From assembly GCA_031310005.1 (NCBI GenBank), contig CM062379.1, forward strand, positions 1,860,001 through 1,924,000: a stretch of 64,000 bases of DNA, in the 5' to 3' direction. Shown here piece by piece: positions 12,589 through 25,146 of the stretch (the first letter of the stretch is position 1; each line of letters opens with the position of its first letter). The notes below the pieces were generated by a model. That model saw only the letters and a list, made by a program, of their open reading frames with translations, was not told the DNA's origin and did not search any database. A program made the translations under genes and the position numbers. The stretch comes from Dactylellina haptotyla. Its lineage: Eukaryota; Ascomycota; Orbiliomycetes; Orbiliales; Orbiliaceae.

Positions 12589-13450
12589 CTTGACTGATGT
12601 TGTTGAAGAGGCGGTACGGATGCGATCGCGAGAGGCGAGTGTGAGTGTGTTTTCGGCCGCAGAGGGACTTTGGAGGTGAGGGAGAGAGTAGAGAGACGTC
12701 TGTGGGTAGGTAGGTAAGAGCGGTGGTGGTGTGGTCGACGGATGGGTCGATAGATAGATAGTGGGGCTGATGCTGCAGCTGTGCGGTGCTCGCTGGATGA
12801 CAATGCCGCCAACGTTACAGAGCTAACTGACAAACATACGCAAGCCCCGGTGTGCTCCTGCAGTAGCCCGTCGTATCAGTCAGCCAGGAAGCGGACGCTG
12901 ACGAGCACCCGGGACCGTATTCCTGTGATGGGCGATGCGGTAGCCTGATCAGAAGGTCGCATCCGATGATTCCCTGGTGGCACAGCTCCACGCCGTATGT
13001 ATACCAGACCCTCCTCAAGTAATCAGTATCCCGTCCAACTCCATTCAACTATGTTCTACGCACTGTACGAGGGCCTTATCCGAGTCAGATCTGATAAGAT
13101 AAGTTGCAGTAACCGTGCAGCTGGTGCAACACGGCAACGCATCGTTGGACTGCTCAACCGAGTCGATACAAGATCGGCCCAGCATCCGTTCAGCTGATCA
13201 CTCTTAACAAGGGCTGCTATATAAGGTATATTGTATATGTGAACTACGTGTCTTATAAGCTGACGGGCCTGCCCGTTCGGTTATTCAAGACGAATATATG
13301 TGATAGACTATTACTGTACGGAACAATGCATAACAAATATCCTTCCCAACTTGCTTCCAACCCAAAGCTTCATCATCTCAATCAATATTACCTCTCACTC
13401 CATCGGTCCCCTGCCTTCACGTCGGAATAATTTGATAAAAATAAAAAAAA
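12589..13450. other. Promoter region of the BAR gene and 3' flank of the AMP-binding gene
   Basis: The right neighbour ends here and the left neighbour starts here. No coding frame with a domain was found. The first 250 nt next to the BAR start are rich in GGTAGGT/GTGGTG-like G/T runs, so C/A-rich in the sense of the gene, fitting a 5' leader. Confidence 0.5.
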
Positions 13451-15195
13451 TTAACCCTTCGATCCCAACGCCAAGCACCCATCATTCCTCCACCTTGCAA
13501 TAACTCCAGTCGCATATTCTCCCTGCTTCGTAACAGCTGGACCAGCGATAACCACTTCACCCATAGGACCATCTGGGCTCTCAGACGTATACTCAGCAGC
13601 ATCTCTGAGCTTTACTTCCACACAGCTCAATGGCGAACCCACATGCGAATCCTTAAACATCTTTGTATCTTCACCAGGCCTGTAATCGTAAACCGTCGTC
13701 TGGGTGATCGCACCAGCTGCAGCAGGGGGGTAAGTAAACGCGTACACGATTTTGCTGAACATGATCGAGCGAAGGTTGTTAAGCATATTGATCGTTATCG
13801 GCTTGGTACCCTCAGATGGATTCTCAGCTACATAGATCAACCTCAGGTTCTTTCCAAGATTTGGTCTATCGTAGTCATTAAACCGAGCGAAACCGGATTG
13901 TCGAGGAACTTGGCCGTAGCGGACGAGTTTTCGTAGCTGGTAAACGTGCATCCATTCATGGAAGATTTCCACCTGGGCGGCCATGGACATGCGGTGGACT
14001 TCTGAAAGCGTGTCTGCTGGGACAACGATAACTGATGGGATGGCGTTCACACAAGCCGATTGCAGAGGTCCAGATGGTGGGGTGACCGCGTTAACAATAA
14101 TGGTGCAACCAGAAAGCATAGCTGTGTATGTGATGATTCTCGTGTACTGGTCAGCCAGTGGCGAAGCTGGAGTGAACACATCTTCAACCTTGAATTGATC
14201 CTTCGGTGGCAGGGCAGTAGCTTGCGCGGAGACCGCAGAGACAATATTGATATGGGTATACGGGATCACCTCCATCTTGTCAAGCTTCAGATTCTTCGCG
14301 AGGATCAACATGTGCGGCTGCGATTCATCGATCGTCTCAGGGCGGGTTCCTTTCTTGCCATTGATCGCGATATCATGCCACTCCTTCAAAGTGACCTTCG
14401 CGTTAGGGTCGTCAGCAAAGTCTAGATGCCTGCTACCTTCCTCCACCACGAGAATAACATGTTTGAGCGATGTTGCGGCTTTCAGATCGTTGAGGTCCAA
14501 GCAAGCGGCTGGCATGAGTAGGATTTCGGCATCGGTGTTCTTAAGCTTCTGCTCGACCACCTCAGGCTCAGCCGGATACTGAATTGGCACAAATGTAAAG
14601 TCGTAAAACGCGCAAGCTTATCACCTTAAGTTCAGCCTCAAAATTCCAATTAATTTATCAGACCACCCAGGGACCACTTACTGAAGCCCACGATCAAATT
14701 TTCGGCCGAATTTGGGAGATACGCCGCCACGACCTTTCGCTTCCCCGCAGTCTGCAAACCGGAGATATATTCTCCCAAACTATCGATTTCGCCATCCAGT
14801 GTATCTAACCACATTTATGTGAACAGAGGCGTCTAAAAGAACCCACTCGCGGAATATACCGTACCAATGCTATGAACAACCTTATCGTTTCCCAAAATCG
14901 TGTGCAGTTGGCCAACCTTCTGCATAAAAACCCGCCATATATCCCTCACATCGCCCTTTCTCTTCGTATACCCTTCCTGGATGCCCAACCCCTGTCGCAG
15001 TGGGAATCCAGTTGGGGTCTCGCGAGATCGGTGAACAGCAGATTCGTTCTGCTTTCTAGTCGGGGCGACGGAAGACTGCTGAAGCAACGCCATAGCGGGC
15101 CCATCGGGCTCGCCGTCGAATATGACTGGCAGAAAGATGAGCCCGGCCACGACCGCCAGGAGCGTGTACGTTACATAGCTGATGTCCGAAGCCAT
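13451..15195 (-). CDS. Membrane-anchored AMP-binding (acyl-CoA ligase-like) protein, possibly inactive
   Basis: Three exons (15195-14865, 14804-14682, 14616-13451) give 539 residues. A membrane span lies near residues 7-25 (YVTYTLLAVVAGLIFLPVI). The body follows the adenylate-forming fold: DGEIDSLGEYISGLQTAG, then VVAAYLPNSAENLIVGF and CAFYDFTFVPIQYPAEPE. The usual P-loop of the family (SGTTGxPK-like) is not visible; around residues 251-277 the matching place reads LILAKNLKLDKME before a YTHINIV. The protein ends at RWRNDGCLALGSKG, where the core domain normally passes into the small C-terminal lid domain with its catalytic lysine, so the lid is absent. It is likely an ER- or membrane-bound acyl-CoA ligase relative that may bind rather than activate a substrate. 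Loss of activity is an inference. A missed 3' exon is the main alternative, but the frame ends in a plain stop. Confidence 0.8.
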
Positions 15196-16859
15196 AGTGG
15201 GGTCCTGCCTCTCGGGACTTGCCGTGGAGATATCGACTTTTGGATGAGTTCTTTGCTTTACTTTTGGATCAATTCATCCCAGGCCTTCTAGATTCTAGCC
15301 TTTCGGTGGAGATCCGATTTTTCGTCGAATGGGCAAATCGAGGTCTGTTGGTGTGAAAGGTGAGAGACGTTTACTCCCGCTATGACGCCAGCAACAGGAT
15401 CAAGAAGAGAGCTCGTGTGTGGGGAAGATTGTCAGCGCCCCCGAGAGTTCTGGCCCGGAGTCCCAGAAGGCCAGCCGGGATCCGGGGTCGAATTGCAACC
15501 CCACAACGCAAACCTTCGTGAAACCAATCGGACTGGCAGCCAAAGCTCAGGCATTGGTCCATATTGGGCGTTACAGCCACCAGCGCGCCACGGACCCTTT
15601 GACTCGGCCCCTTTGGTGTTCAGGTGCTTCGGACGTGGGGTGCAGAATTAATTCAAATTAGGACTTTTGCCCGAGAATTCCCCTCTTAAACCTACACTTT
15701 TATTGAGCACGGGTATCCTTACCCTCGTGGAAGTCGGCACGTTTTTGTTTGCTGCGATGCGAGTTATACTCCCGCCCTAGTTCTAGCTAGCTGACTAAAT
15801 TTCGAGCAAATGGACGAAACGTTGACGCCCGCAGGGATGGCGGTATTCAGGAATGTACAGGCGTTCCTTGTCTACGCATATCCGCATCGCCAATCGAGCA
15901 TATTCTCGTGATCTATCATCCATGTTCCCGTGATTATTACTGATTATCCAAAGCGGCCAATATCTTCGATTAGAATGCGCTCAGTTTCACTTATCACTCA
16001 TTTTGATTCCCCGCTTTCAGTGGCAACGGGATACATCTGCCTCATCTCATTTGCGGGGCTCGCACTCGTAGAGTTCTTGCTACCAATTGGTTTGGCCATC
16101 GACTCGATAAACCTGCGCGATGGAACATAAATTGGTGGAGAAGCTGGCGACCTAAACGTACATAAGCAAAAAACCTAGGCCGCCTCTAAACTCAAGTAAC
16201 AGAAATTTGGATAATTCGATAATTATAGAAAGGAGGATTGACTGATCCTTACGTCTGAAGTCCGTGCGGTAAACCGTTACAACCAAGTTTCGTTGCGTGT
16301 GCAAAGACTCCTCAACTTGTTACACATCCTAGTTACCTAGGTTATATTTCAGATACATATTCATCAATATATATTTAATTATATTTAAACCAGTAATATA
16401 TCAGGGTCTCCAGTTTCGTAGCTATTTTGGTATCATGGGGGTCTACGAATTCGAACCCCCCGCGTTCTCCGTCGCACCGAAATGTCCCAAAACCAAAGAC
16501 GCAGAAATACCTGCGAGCCGAACATCCGTATATCGTAAATGAAAGTGAACAGTGTATTTTTCATCTAATGAAAATAATATGCGCGAAAAAAATAAATCGT
16601 GCCGTAATATCTCTGTCGTGTACGCAAGATAATATGTGAAAGAAATGAGAAAAGTATAGACAAAACGAAGAACACACAACAGAACTCCAACATTCCGTTT
16701 TTTCAAAAACATGCCGAACACCCTAGAAATGTATGCGGATTTGCCTTGCATGCATGCAAAAAAATGAAAGACGTGAAAGAATATTACAATCATTAGTCTG
16801 AAGGAAACAACAAGCGCTCCAAATATTCTTTTCGGTAGTAAAAACGGAAATAAAACAAA
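15196..16859. other. Intergenic, no gene seen
   Basis: This contains the promoter of the AMP-binding gene (right of 15195) and the 3' flank of the rhodopsin-domain gene. Small frames at 15.38-15.66 kb overlap on both strands and lack domains or splice support. The stretch 16.3-16.8 kb is A/T-rich. A GAATTCGAACCCCC at about 16447 resembles a tRNA T-loop on the minus strand, but no stem or anticodon arm fits. Confidence 0.6.
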
Positions 16860-18242
16860 TCACACGCTCGTCTGGCTTCGGTTCGCACTGTGGCTAACTT
16901 TGCTTTCGCGTTCGTCTTTGTCGCTGTCATCTTGCATCTGAAGGATGAGCTCTGTATCGTCTTCCTCTTCTCGGTGTATCTCGATGGTCTGCGATACCGC
17001 ATGTGACACTTTGATGCCCTTCATTTTGATAGATTCAGTATGAGCTGTTGCCGGTCCGCCAGCGATATGAGTCGTTGTTGATTGATTCTGAGACTTTCCA
17101 CCGCTAGTTATTTGTCGGATAGTAGAGCTTGTGTTTCGGTAGACTGATTTGACCATTGGAAGAAGTGCGGGTACGCAGGCGGCGACAATCGCACTGGTGT
17201 ACTCCAAGGCTTCCGCGACGACTGCCTTCCAAATTCCACCTAAATCAGAAAGTATTAGTATCTTGAATTTTACAATACTCTAGTGACAGCGATGCTACTT
17301 ACGTGTCAGGTCGCCATGCAAGAACTCTCCGTAGAGTGCTAGTTTCAACACCGATGCGACGCAGGCTATCAAGCCAAGCGTGAAAATACCCGTAATGGCG
17401 AACTTCTTTCTCCGAGAGAAATTCCTAATTTCCCAGATATGCTTCAACGGAAGCGCGAAGATAACGACATCCAAAATAGTTCGAATAGCCCCAACGACAT
17501 AGCTACCGACCGCTCCGTTGTAGCACTTCGTATTTGGATCCACCCTCAACTCTAGGCTCCAGAAGGCCTTGAACGGTTTGCAAGTAGCCATCTGAGCCAA
17601 TAGAGAGATCGGGCAGAATATAATGAGAAAGAAGATCAAACCATATATTACCCTTCTCATGTTGGTTTGCATGGCGTCGAAAATCCGTCGGTACAACACC
17701 AACACCGACACCTTGACAGCTGTATTCGCAATGGCGAAGGTCGTAAAGTTCACGATAAAAAGGGTTAGGCAATGATCGAACTGCTTTATTGTCAAATCGT
17801 AGGTGAATCGTCCAAAACCCGCGTAGACGAACGCATACATATTAACGATCGCGTATATCATGCAAAATATCTAGAATCAATACAGACGGTGTGAGCGACC
17901 TATATAAAAACGCATATTTAAATCGGTTGTACAACTTACTGCTGCTACTAGAACTAGCCAGTCATCTAGTAATGGCCCACCTCTGGCACCATATTTGTAC
18001 CTCGAGTAGAACCTCAAGGACACTGACGAGATTAGCCAGAACAAAACGACGACTGTTAATGTCACCGCCTGTTTGTCCATATTCGGAGGGACATAATCAG
18101 GTGAATATAGAAGTGCAATCTGTTCCTCTGTCATTGCAGAACCCGTCGCTCCCGTCACATTTGCGAGAGCCCCCAGCAGGGCGAACATGGCATTTCGCTC
18201 CTCCGTCGTCGGCTTCGGCACATGGCTAGGAAATTGACCCAT
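16860..18242 (-). CDS. Rhodopsin-domain integral membrane protein (fungal PTH11-related type)
   Basis: Three exons (18242-17940, 17870-17303, 17239-16860) give 416 residues. About seven membrane segments are visible. They include TLTVVVLFWLISSVSLRFYS, a segment around IFCMIYAIVNMYAFVYAGFG, IANTAVKVSVLVLYRRIF, VIYGLIFFLIIFCPISLLA, AIRTILDVVIFALPLKHIW and FAITGIFTLGLIACVASVLK. The ordered marks of the fungal rhodopsin domain are present: LDDWL near the second helix, VLVLYRRIF, a cysteine pair region around ATCKPFKAFW and TKCYNGA, and the helix 6 start RRKKFAITGIF. The tail is polar and acidic. No CFEM domain precedes the helices. Such proteins are receptor-like or transport-related plasma-membrane proteins in moulds; the ligand is unknown. 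Confidence 0.88.
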
Positions 18243-21200
18243 AATAAGATCGCGATATACGTTTTGATTCGTATATATTCAAGCAAAAGATGGAGAAAAT
18301 AAGACAAAAAGGAAAAGATGGGACGAATGAAACCAGGAAGAATAAGAGTTATAAACCCAAACCGAAAGAAACGGTTCACTCCACACACTTCATGAGCGCA
18401 TGGGAGCCTCTCGGAATGTGTTGTAGAAGGTTGCGAATCCGATACTGGCCAATCCGTTATCAGCCTATAACAAGTTGGGAAACCTTGATGTATAATTGTG
18501 GAGAACTATAGCCTCCCCGTGGAACAACGTGCGGATCCATCCGAAAGATATAAGAATTTTTTCTGAAAAAGCAGATTTGGGGATTCAAATCAAATGAGCT
18601 TTCACGCCATGCAAGAGAGTTTTCAGCACTTTGTCTCCCCACAGTTTCTCTATCGCTAAGGAAATGCTCAGATCACCTCGTGTTCCAATTTAGCCCTGCC
18701 CAAATTCTGTTTTGTCGTTTCGCAGCACCCTGTGTCAATACGGTCAGTCCAGAAATGGATGAACCTTCGCGCTCAGTCCGCCTACAAGAAAACACAGGGG
18801 CCACCGATGTCTGGTCTCATCAGCAGTTTCCCAACATTGGTACCGATTATTGGGTCTGAGCGAACAGACAGATAAGCTAACGAACCCAGGTTCGACGAGT
18901 GGGCCTATTGTCAATTCAATTTGCCAGGCTTGTCCGTCCGTTGTGCTGAGAAGCCGATTCCCGCCAAGACGTGACGCTTTGACGGCATCACTCAACATCG
19001 CGCCAGCGGAGTCTCCTTCGAAGCCACTGGTAACCTAGAACGAGTTAGTGGCGAGCTGATCTCTGTACGACTTCGCACCTGTTACGACTTTTTTTTGCGT
19101 CAAAGCCCATTTCTCTTTGTTTCGTGGACGAGTAAACTCCTTGGATCGAGGAATCTTGGGATTCTGGTGACAGAGTATCTCAACGATTTACGAGTATGAG
19201 CTTCTTCAGGACGCGTCGATTAGCGCTCCGCTGCAGTTCCATGGATGTCGGCAATTCTGAAGTTTTTTGATCTCACAGTCAATCATTTGCCGTGACAGGA
19301 TGCTGCCTACCAGATCTCATGAGACGGCCAGCCGTTTCGCACATACTTTGTTCCGTCGTTGCTGCATCAACTTTTCCTGCACGTTTCGAGGGTTTTCATC
19401 CGAGAAACAATTAAATCGATATGATTTGATAGATTAAGCTAGGGTATGCTGGGAGGGTTAGCTTGCATGGAGCAACAAAATGGTATCTGAGAGCCAATGT
19501 GAGGCGAGGGTGAACTTTCAAGGGGCCCACGAGCGAGTACTGCAGCTAGCGTCGTCTGCAAGTGCGGAACTAATTTGTAGCGTGGCCAAAGGATCCTCAC
19601 TATTTTTCAGAAATGTCAACGTCAACTGTCAGTTGAGGTTCTAGATCTCAGGTACCAGGTATTATTGATAAAGCAAGGCCTTCAACTATAGAATCCAGGC
19701 CTGATAAAATAAAAGCGTTTTAACTATTGACATCTCCACGGAATTTTTGACAGCTTGAATACCGTGGAAATACAACGAGAAAGAATGGTTTTGGATGTGG
19801 GAGTTGAGGGGAAAAATTACAAGGGTTAATCCTGTATTGATGCATCTCGGTTTCAAGGCGAATTGAGTGGCGTGGATTGGCGCAAGGCATTAAATAGGAA
19901 ACACTAAGTTTCTTGGGTCTATCAGGTGGTCTCTCTCTTGTATAATGTAGAATAACTTTGTTCAACAATTAACCGTTCCGTGGAAACCTAGCTATACCCT
20001 GTTCAGATAATTTGCAGGTGCTGCAGTGTGATGGGGAATTCGTGCATCAACCGGTCAATCAAAAAAACACGGACACTGGTGCCTTTGCTGTCGAATGGTC
20101 TGCAGTGGCAACATGAGGAACCATGGTTGTACAAGACCCACAATATATCCACAGAGACGATCCCATTTACCAGTCCTCTGTGACAAGGTTCTAGTATCTA
20201 CGTTTTTATTATTTGGGAACCTAACAGTCGCGATAGCTATAATTATAAAATTTGGTTTCCAAAGACAATATACGCTGATCAACTGTAGGCCATGTCTAAA
20301 AACTTTCTTTTGGCCGTAAACACGGCAAGATAGCCCCAGGAGTACTGTTACGGTAAGCTAATCTAAAACCGTACCTGCCAGCCCCCCACATGCATAGCGG
20401 TCTAAATCTACGGGATACCCGCATGGCTCAGCATATGCATCGGACATGACCCAAGTTTATCAATAGTCATAAGGCATTCTTGCTTATTCTGCTAGATATT
20501 CGAGTCAAATATTCTCGCTCAATTCTTTTACGTCTTCATCTGATATGCCGCTCAGTTGTCGATATGAGCCCAGTACTACGAAAATTGAGAGAACCTGAGC
20601 CCCCTCTATCGAAATATCCCATGCTATTGATCGATGTCTACAGTCTTCTCGCAATCAAAAGTAGCTATCATATTTCGCGAGCAAAAAAATAATAAATTAA
20701 AACTCAACCTGCACCCAAATTAATATCACCAAATTAACCACAGGAAATTCAGCGCAATATAAGTGCTACGGCGCTCGAGTCTACGCTTCTGCCCCGACCC
20801 GTCTAGAACTGATTCGTTAAAATCCGGTTCGGAGCTCTTCTCTCAAGCAGCCACACGCGCTGCACCCAAACATTCTGCATTAAATCCGTAACTTCTTTGT
20901 CGCAGGTTCACAAATAAATATTCGCGGGGTTCCTCATACTGCCTCCTTTATCAGCCTGTATTTCCCATCTTGCGCGTCCAAAAATGATCCTAATATCACA
21001 TATAGTCCACGAGATTTTAAATCGGCCGATAGCAGCAATATTCCAAGTCCAAGCACATTGTTTAATTCACAACAAGCCTATGTCTCCGGTTTCAAGAGGC
21101 ATTGGCACGACCTGGCATTCAATTTTCGAGATGACAAAGATTTGATAAACCACCTGCATGCACTGTGATAGGCCTGCGGAACACGTTCCGCTGACGCAAG

Positions 21201-23388
21201 AACCACTACTAATGACCAGTCAGGCGTAAACCCATATTAGGTCTGGCTCTGTGAGTATTAGAACATTTGCTAGTTTCTCCCGTGATTCCAATGCATTGGT
21301 ACTGAAAACGTGGAGATTTTGTTTCAAAATCTCTCGAAAACGAACATCTGTGCCTTAGAATGGCTAGCGAGGTTGTCCTCAGCCGCATACTGAAATCAAC
21401 TGCAAGTGAGGAATATGATATTACCCGAGCCTATGCACATGGCTAAGAAAATTTGAGAACCATTTGCGTATGCATGCTCATCAGGAAAGGGAAATAACCT
21501 AGTCCTTTTCTTCAATACTCGCATGGGCAGGATATGTTGCTAACGCTAGATCTATAGTTTCCGTTTCACTTGCTACACATTTGCGATTATTCTGGGCTGT
21601 CTAACGACAATGCGATTTAAGTTTCCCAATAAGTGCAATGGCAATTGATCTAGAAGAAAGCTCGGTGACGACGCTTCGACGTTTCCGCCTTTTTAGGAGT
21701 GCCACAAAGCCGCACACACAATGTTACTAGCGTGCCAAGATCCGCGATCAGAGCGCAAATGATGGTATTTCCACTTCTTCAAGACAACATGCTTTGCGTA
21801 ATCCATATATTAATCCCAAAATAGTTAGAGCGCCGATCAATTCACAATTCGATTCTTCTCCTATCCGTTTGAGAAGCCTGTATCAAAATTGTCCAACGAG
21901 ATTCAAAATCTAAAAAGCCCTTACCTAATACAATTTTGATTCAGGAGGAATAATGGAAGAATTATTTCCGGTCTTACGCCTCTCCATTTCGGATTTCTAG
22001 ATCTAGATGTACAATTTGTATGTAGACAGTATCGGCCCTGGCGATAAGAGTATTCCCTACAGGAATCAGAGAGCGTATACCTGTTGCTGGTGTTCGCGAG
22101 AAAGCTGCGACTATAATGCAACAAAGTTCTTGGTGATTCCGTGTTGGTCGATTCCATATCTTCAGCTATGCAAAAAAATATGCGCAAATTATTGTAATAC
22201 AATTTCCATTTACCTTCCACTTTAGCTACCCTTCGAGATATGGCGTTCGCATTCACGTCTCGGAATTCTGGGCTTGTCGATCCGTTTCCGGTGCAAAAGA
22301 GATGGCGGTCAACTTCGAATAATCGACTTCGCTGTTTGTAAGCTACCTTGATTCCAGTTAAACTTGCATTCAAAGCGAATTCATTATTTAGGCTTCTGGA
22401 TCGACAATCACCATACATAACCAATTCAACCTCGAGCTTTATGGGCTCCAGAAGTCACAATCAGTGCATCCTAGGACATCTCACCAGATATTTGAAGCCT
22501 TGGCTGTTCTATAAAAAGCTGATACTGTCTGGTCTACACCTATTGTGATTTTTCAGTATCTAGATACTGAGATCTAATACCTTCTCGAGTTTGAAGAAGG
22601 GGTAATAGTCTTCAATCGTAGAAAGCCCAAGGGTGAAGCATGAGGGGCGATTTATGATGATTTGGTCAAAATAGTAGAACATTTGGCTCATTTGCCTCCG
22701 GCAGACCTTCGCAAGCCTAGGACGGCACCTGGTTTACCAGACAACTTAAAGGAAACATACCAATGGGGGTTTGATCAGAATGGTATCTCCTTTCCCTTTA
22801 ATATTCTTAAAGTACGGTTTTACTTTAGATCAACACGCCCCTCTTCATTTTAGCAAATCTCCTTTGAATTCCACAAATCAGGAAATCAAGTTCAGAATGA
22901 ACAATCGATGGAGCTACGCGATTTTATCAAGGCGCGACCGCATATATCACAACGAAGTGTCTGTTTACATATTGATTCCCTAGATATTATGCTTTGTGAA
23001 TCCGATCCGCCGCAAATGGATTGTTACAGTATCTGTAACATATCCGTTAAGGTACAACGAGGCTTTAGGCTTAGAAGTTTGGTGGTGCTCTACAATATAC
23101 GAAGCGACACACTGGGCCTTTTTTGTGAATGAAGTCTAGGGTAATCTTATGTTTAGAACCTCAACTTGTCTTAAATCATTGATCATTATTATTCTCTATT
23201 TGGGTGATACAAAACCCTTCACATCATTGATACATAAGAAGTGCACTGTCTACAGGTCGTGCTAAAAAAAAGTATATACAAGAAAAATAATAAGTAATCA
23301 TCTGGATGAGCCAGCAATATAAAAGACATAAAAGCATGTCAAATCATAAATTCTGGGTAAGAAATATTTGTTGGGGTATTGCGCAATA
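18243..23388. other. Gene-poor region of 5 kb, no convincing gene
   Basis: Read on both strands, this holds only short frames. The longest (about 167 codons, minus, 21921-22424) has intron-like GT...AG signals inside it and a spliced alternative frame at about 21979-22110, but no recognisable domain. No transposase, reverse transcriptase or repeat structure was recognised. The sequence is mildly A/T-rich by eye. The first few hundred bases right of 18242 are the promoter of the rhodopsin-domain gene. Confidence 0.55.
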
Positions 23389-25146
23389 TTATGAAGTAAC
23401 GACATTCTGAACAATCTCCACCGCCAAAAAGGTGAGTTCGACAATGGCGTGTCGCTTTTCCTGTTCTGCATTTGACATGGCGACACAAGTGACGACAACC
23501 AACTCTCTCAATCTCTTCCTGTCAAAGACTTCGACTTCAACCGGGAATTCCGGTATGCTCGGCGTTGGGAACACATGCGCGTGGTGGCGTTTTGTTGGAG
23601 GCGATAGAGAAACGGGTGAAAGGTACTGCTCTCCAGAAAAGCTGGAGGATCTCCGCCTCGGAACTGGTGAGAAAGAAGTTGGTGATTTTGCTGCAATTAT
23701 TTCTACAAGCTTCTCAATGGCTATGTTGTCGACGTGGAGCCTACCAGCTTTTCGCCTGCCCATTGTACAGGTATAGGTTGCAACGACTAGTTCCTTCTTT
23801 GATGTAGCCGATTTTTTAGAGAATATGCTGGAGATGCTGGAGATACTAGATCGCCTTCGGAGCAAAAAGCCAGGCTTCTCAGCATCGGCGGGACTGAGGC
23901 AAGGAGATTTCGGGGTCTTTGGTGTCTCGGGGCTATCCGCAGGATCTTCAGGAAGTTCAGCTACAAGCTTAAGATGACTGTACTTATTGAAAGAACCCCA
24001 GTGTTTATTGTGCTCGTCCTTCAGTGTGGAGGTTCCCTTCCAAGAAAACTTGATATCCTTGTAAGTGAAGCTGTACTGACGGCCAAGCTTGTTCTCCCAG
24101 ATCATTTCAACTTTGTCAGAAGTTCCAGCTGACTTTGGGGTACTAGGCGGAGATGGTAGATTGGTGTTGGAGGTATCGATTTTAAGAGATGGCGGTGCGC
24201 GTGTGGAACTCGCGGCAGATGGCTGTGGCTTTGCAGTATCTGGTAGCTGGTCCTTCTTCTGCGTATCCGGGGTAGTTTCTTCTGTAACATTGATCACAGG
24301 GTGCGGCGCAGGAGAAGCAGCCCCATCGGGGTTCTCCGTTGGCTTTTTGGTTTCCGATGTAATAATTGCTGGCGCACTGGATGTCTTTGTCATCTTCCTC
24401 CTTCTAGGGAAGTGTTCCGCAATAACACCTCTCTCGTCAACGACGCCCTCCCCATTAATATCCTCGAAGTCGAATGTCCATTTGCCGAAAGCCATCGAAT
24501 GGTCGAACCTACAAGCAATTGGCGAATGCTTGTTTGGGCCAACACGCAATGTCATGGGCACATGCTTGAAAAGAGTTGGTATCACCGGCTTGTGAACAAA
24601 GTAGGAAGGCATGCGAGGGTCGAACTTTGGACAATCCGGCCGTCGGCTAGTCTTAGGGTTGGCAACTAGACAGTTGCGCGCCCAGAAACCTGGCAGAGGG
24701 CGCGGGGTGCCGTCCGCGAAGGTGGCTCTGGGAAGTACCCCTAGGGACTTATCAGGAACCTCATGGATACTAATGCTGCCCTTCTTGCCCAATCTGTATA
24801 TGTGGTAGGTCGTAGAATCGTGGTCGTCTGGGATTGTGCGGTAAGATGGCGCTTCAGAACATACGGAAGGCGCCATGGAGTTACTACGCTTGTGACCCCG
24901 GAAGCCTCGAATCGGGCTACTAGGCTCGGAGTAAATGGGCAGTGTATCCATTGTAGAAACGGATGACGAGCGCCTGCGCCTCCATCCCATCGGGACTTCC
25001 ACTTTTAGGGAGTCCTGTCGCGGGGTGGCAGGCGAAGTTGGCGCCGAAGATTCAGCATCTGATAGCGAGACGGGCGTCTGCGGTCTGGAGGAATCCACAT
25101 CGACTATCGCGAATTGGGGTATCTGGATTGTTGGCGAAGCCGCCAT
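23389..25146 (-). CDS. Serine/proline-rich protein of unknown function
   Basis: A single exon of 585 residues. The open frame extends nine codons further (to a TTG at 25173), but the first ATG gives MAASPTIQIPQF. I do not recognise the family. Three ordered islands are separated by low-complexity S/T/P linkers: residues about 100-250 (TYHIYRLGKKGSISIHE, then FWARNCLVANPK and KWTFDFEDINGEG), about 345-395 (MIWENKLGRQYSFTYKDIKF, then HWGSFNKYSHLKLVAEL), and the C-terminus (LVVATYTCTMGRRKAGRLHV, then ELVVVTCVAMSNAEQEKRH). The islands look beta-rich, with alternating hydrophobic strands, and may form one split domain. Many RRSSS and SP sites suggest phosphorylation. There is no signal peptide or membrane span, so it is probably cytosolic or nuclear. 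Confidence 0.85.
   Translation of the reverse strand: MAASPTIQIPQFAIVDVDSSRPQTPVSLSDAESSAPTSPATPRQDSLKVEVPMGWRRRRSSSVSTMDTLPIYSEPSSPIRGFRGHKRSNSMAPSVCSEAPSYRTIPDDHDSTTYHIYRLGKKGSISIHEVPDKSLGVLPRATFADGTPRPLPGFWARNCLVANPKTSRRPDCPKFDPRMPSYFVHKPVIPTLFKHVPMTLRVGPNKHSPIACRFDHSMAFGKWTFDFEDINGEGVVDERGVIAEHFPRRRKMTKTSSAPAIITSETKKPTENPDGAASPAPHPVINVTEETTPDTQKKDQLPDTAKPQPSAASSTRAPPSLKIDTSNTNLPSPPSTPKSAGTSDKVEMIWENKLGRQYSFTYKDIKFSWKGTSTLKDEHNKHWGSFNKYSHLKLVAELPEDPADSPETPKTPKSPCLSPADAEKPGFLLRRRSSISSISSIFSKKSATSKKELVVATYTCTMGRRKAGRLHVDNIAIEKLVEIIAAKSPTSFSPVPRRRSSSFSGEQYLSPVSLSPPTKRHHAHVFPTPSIPEFPVEVEVFDRKRLRELVVVTCVAMSNAEQEKRHAIVELTFLAVEIVQNVVTS

Noticed and set aside
16436-16470. tRNA T-loop-like GGGGGTTCGAATTC on the minus strand
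   Set aside because: The flanks do not form a T stem, and no anticodon or acceptor stem could be fitted.
21921-22424. 167-codon minus frame in the gene-poor region
   Set aside because: No domain. It contains GT...AG signals and an alternative spliced reading ending in LDLEIRNGEA, but neither version could be tied to a family or to a convincing start.
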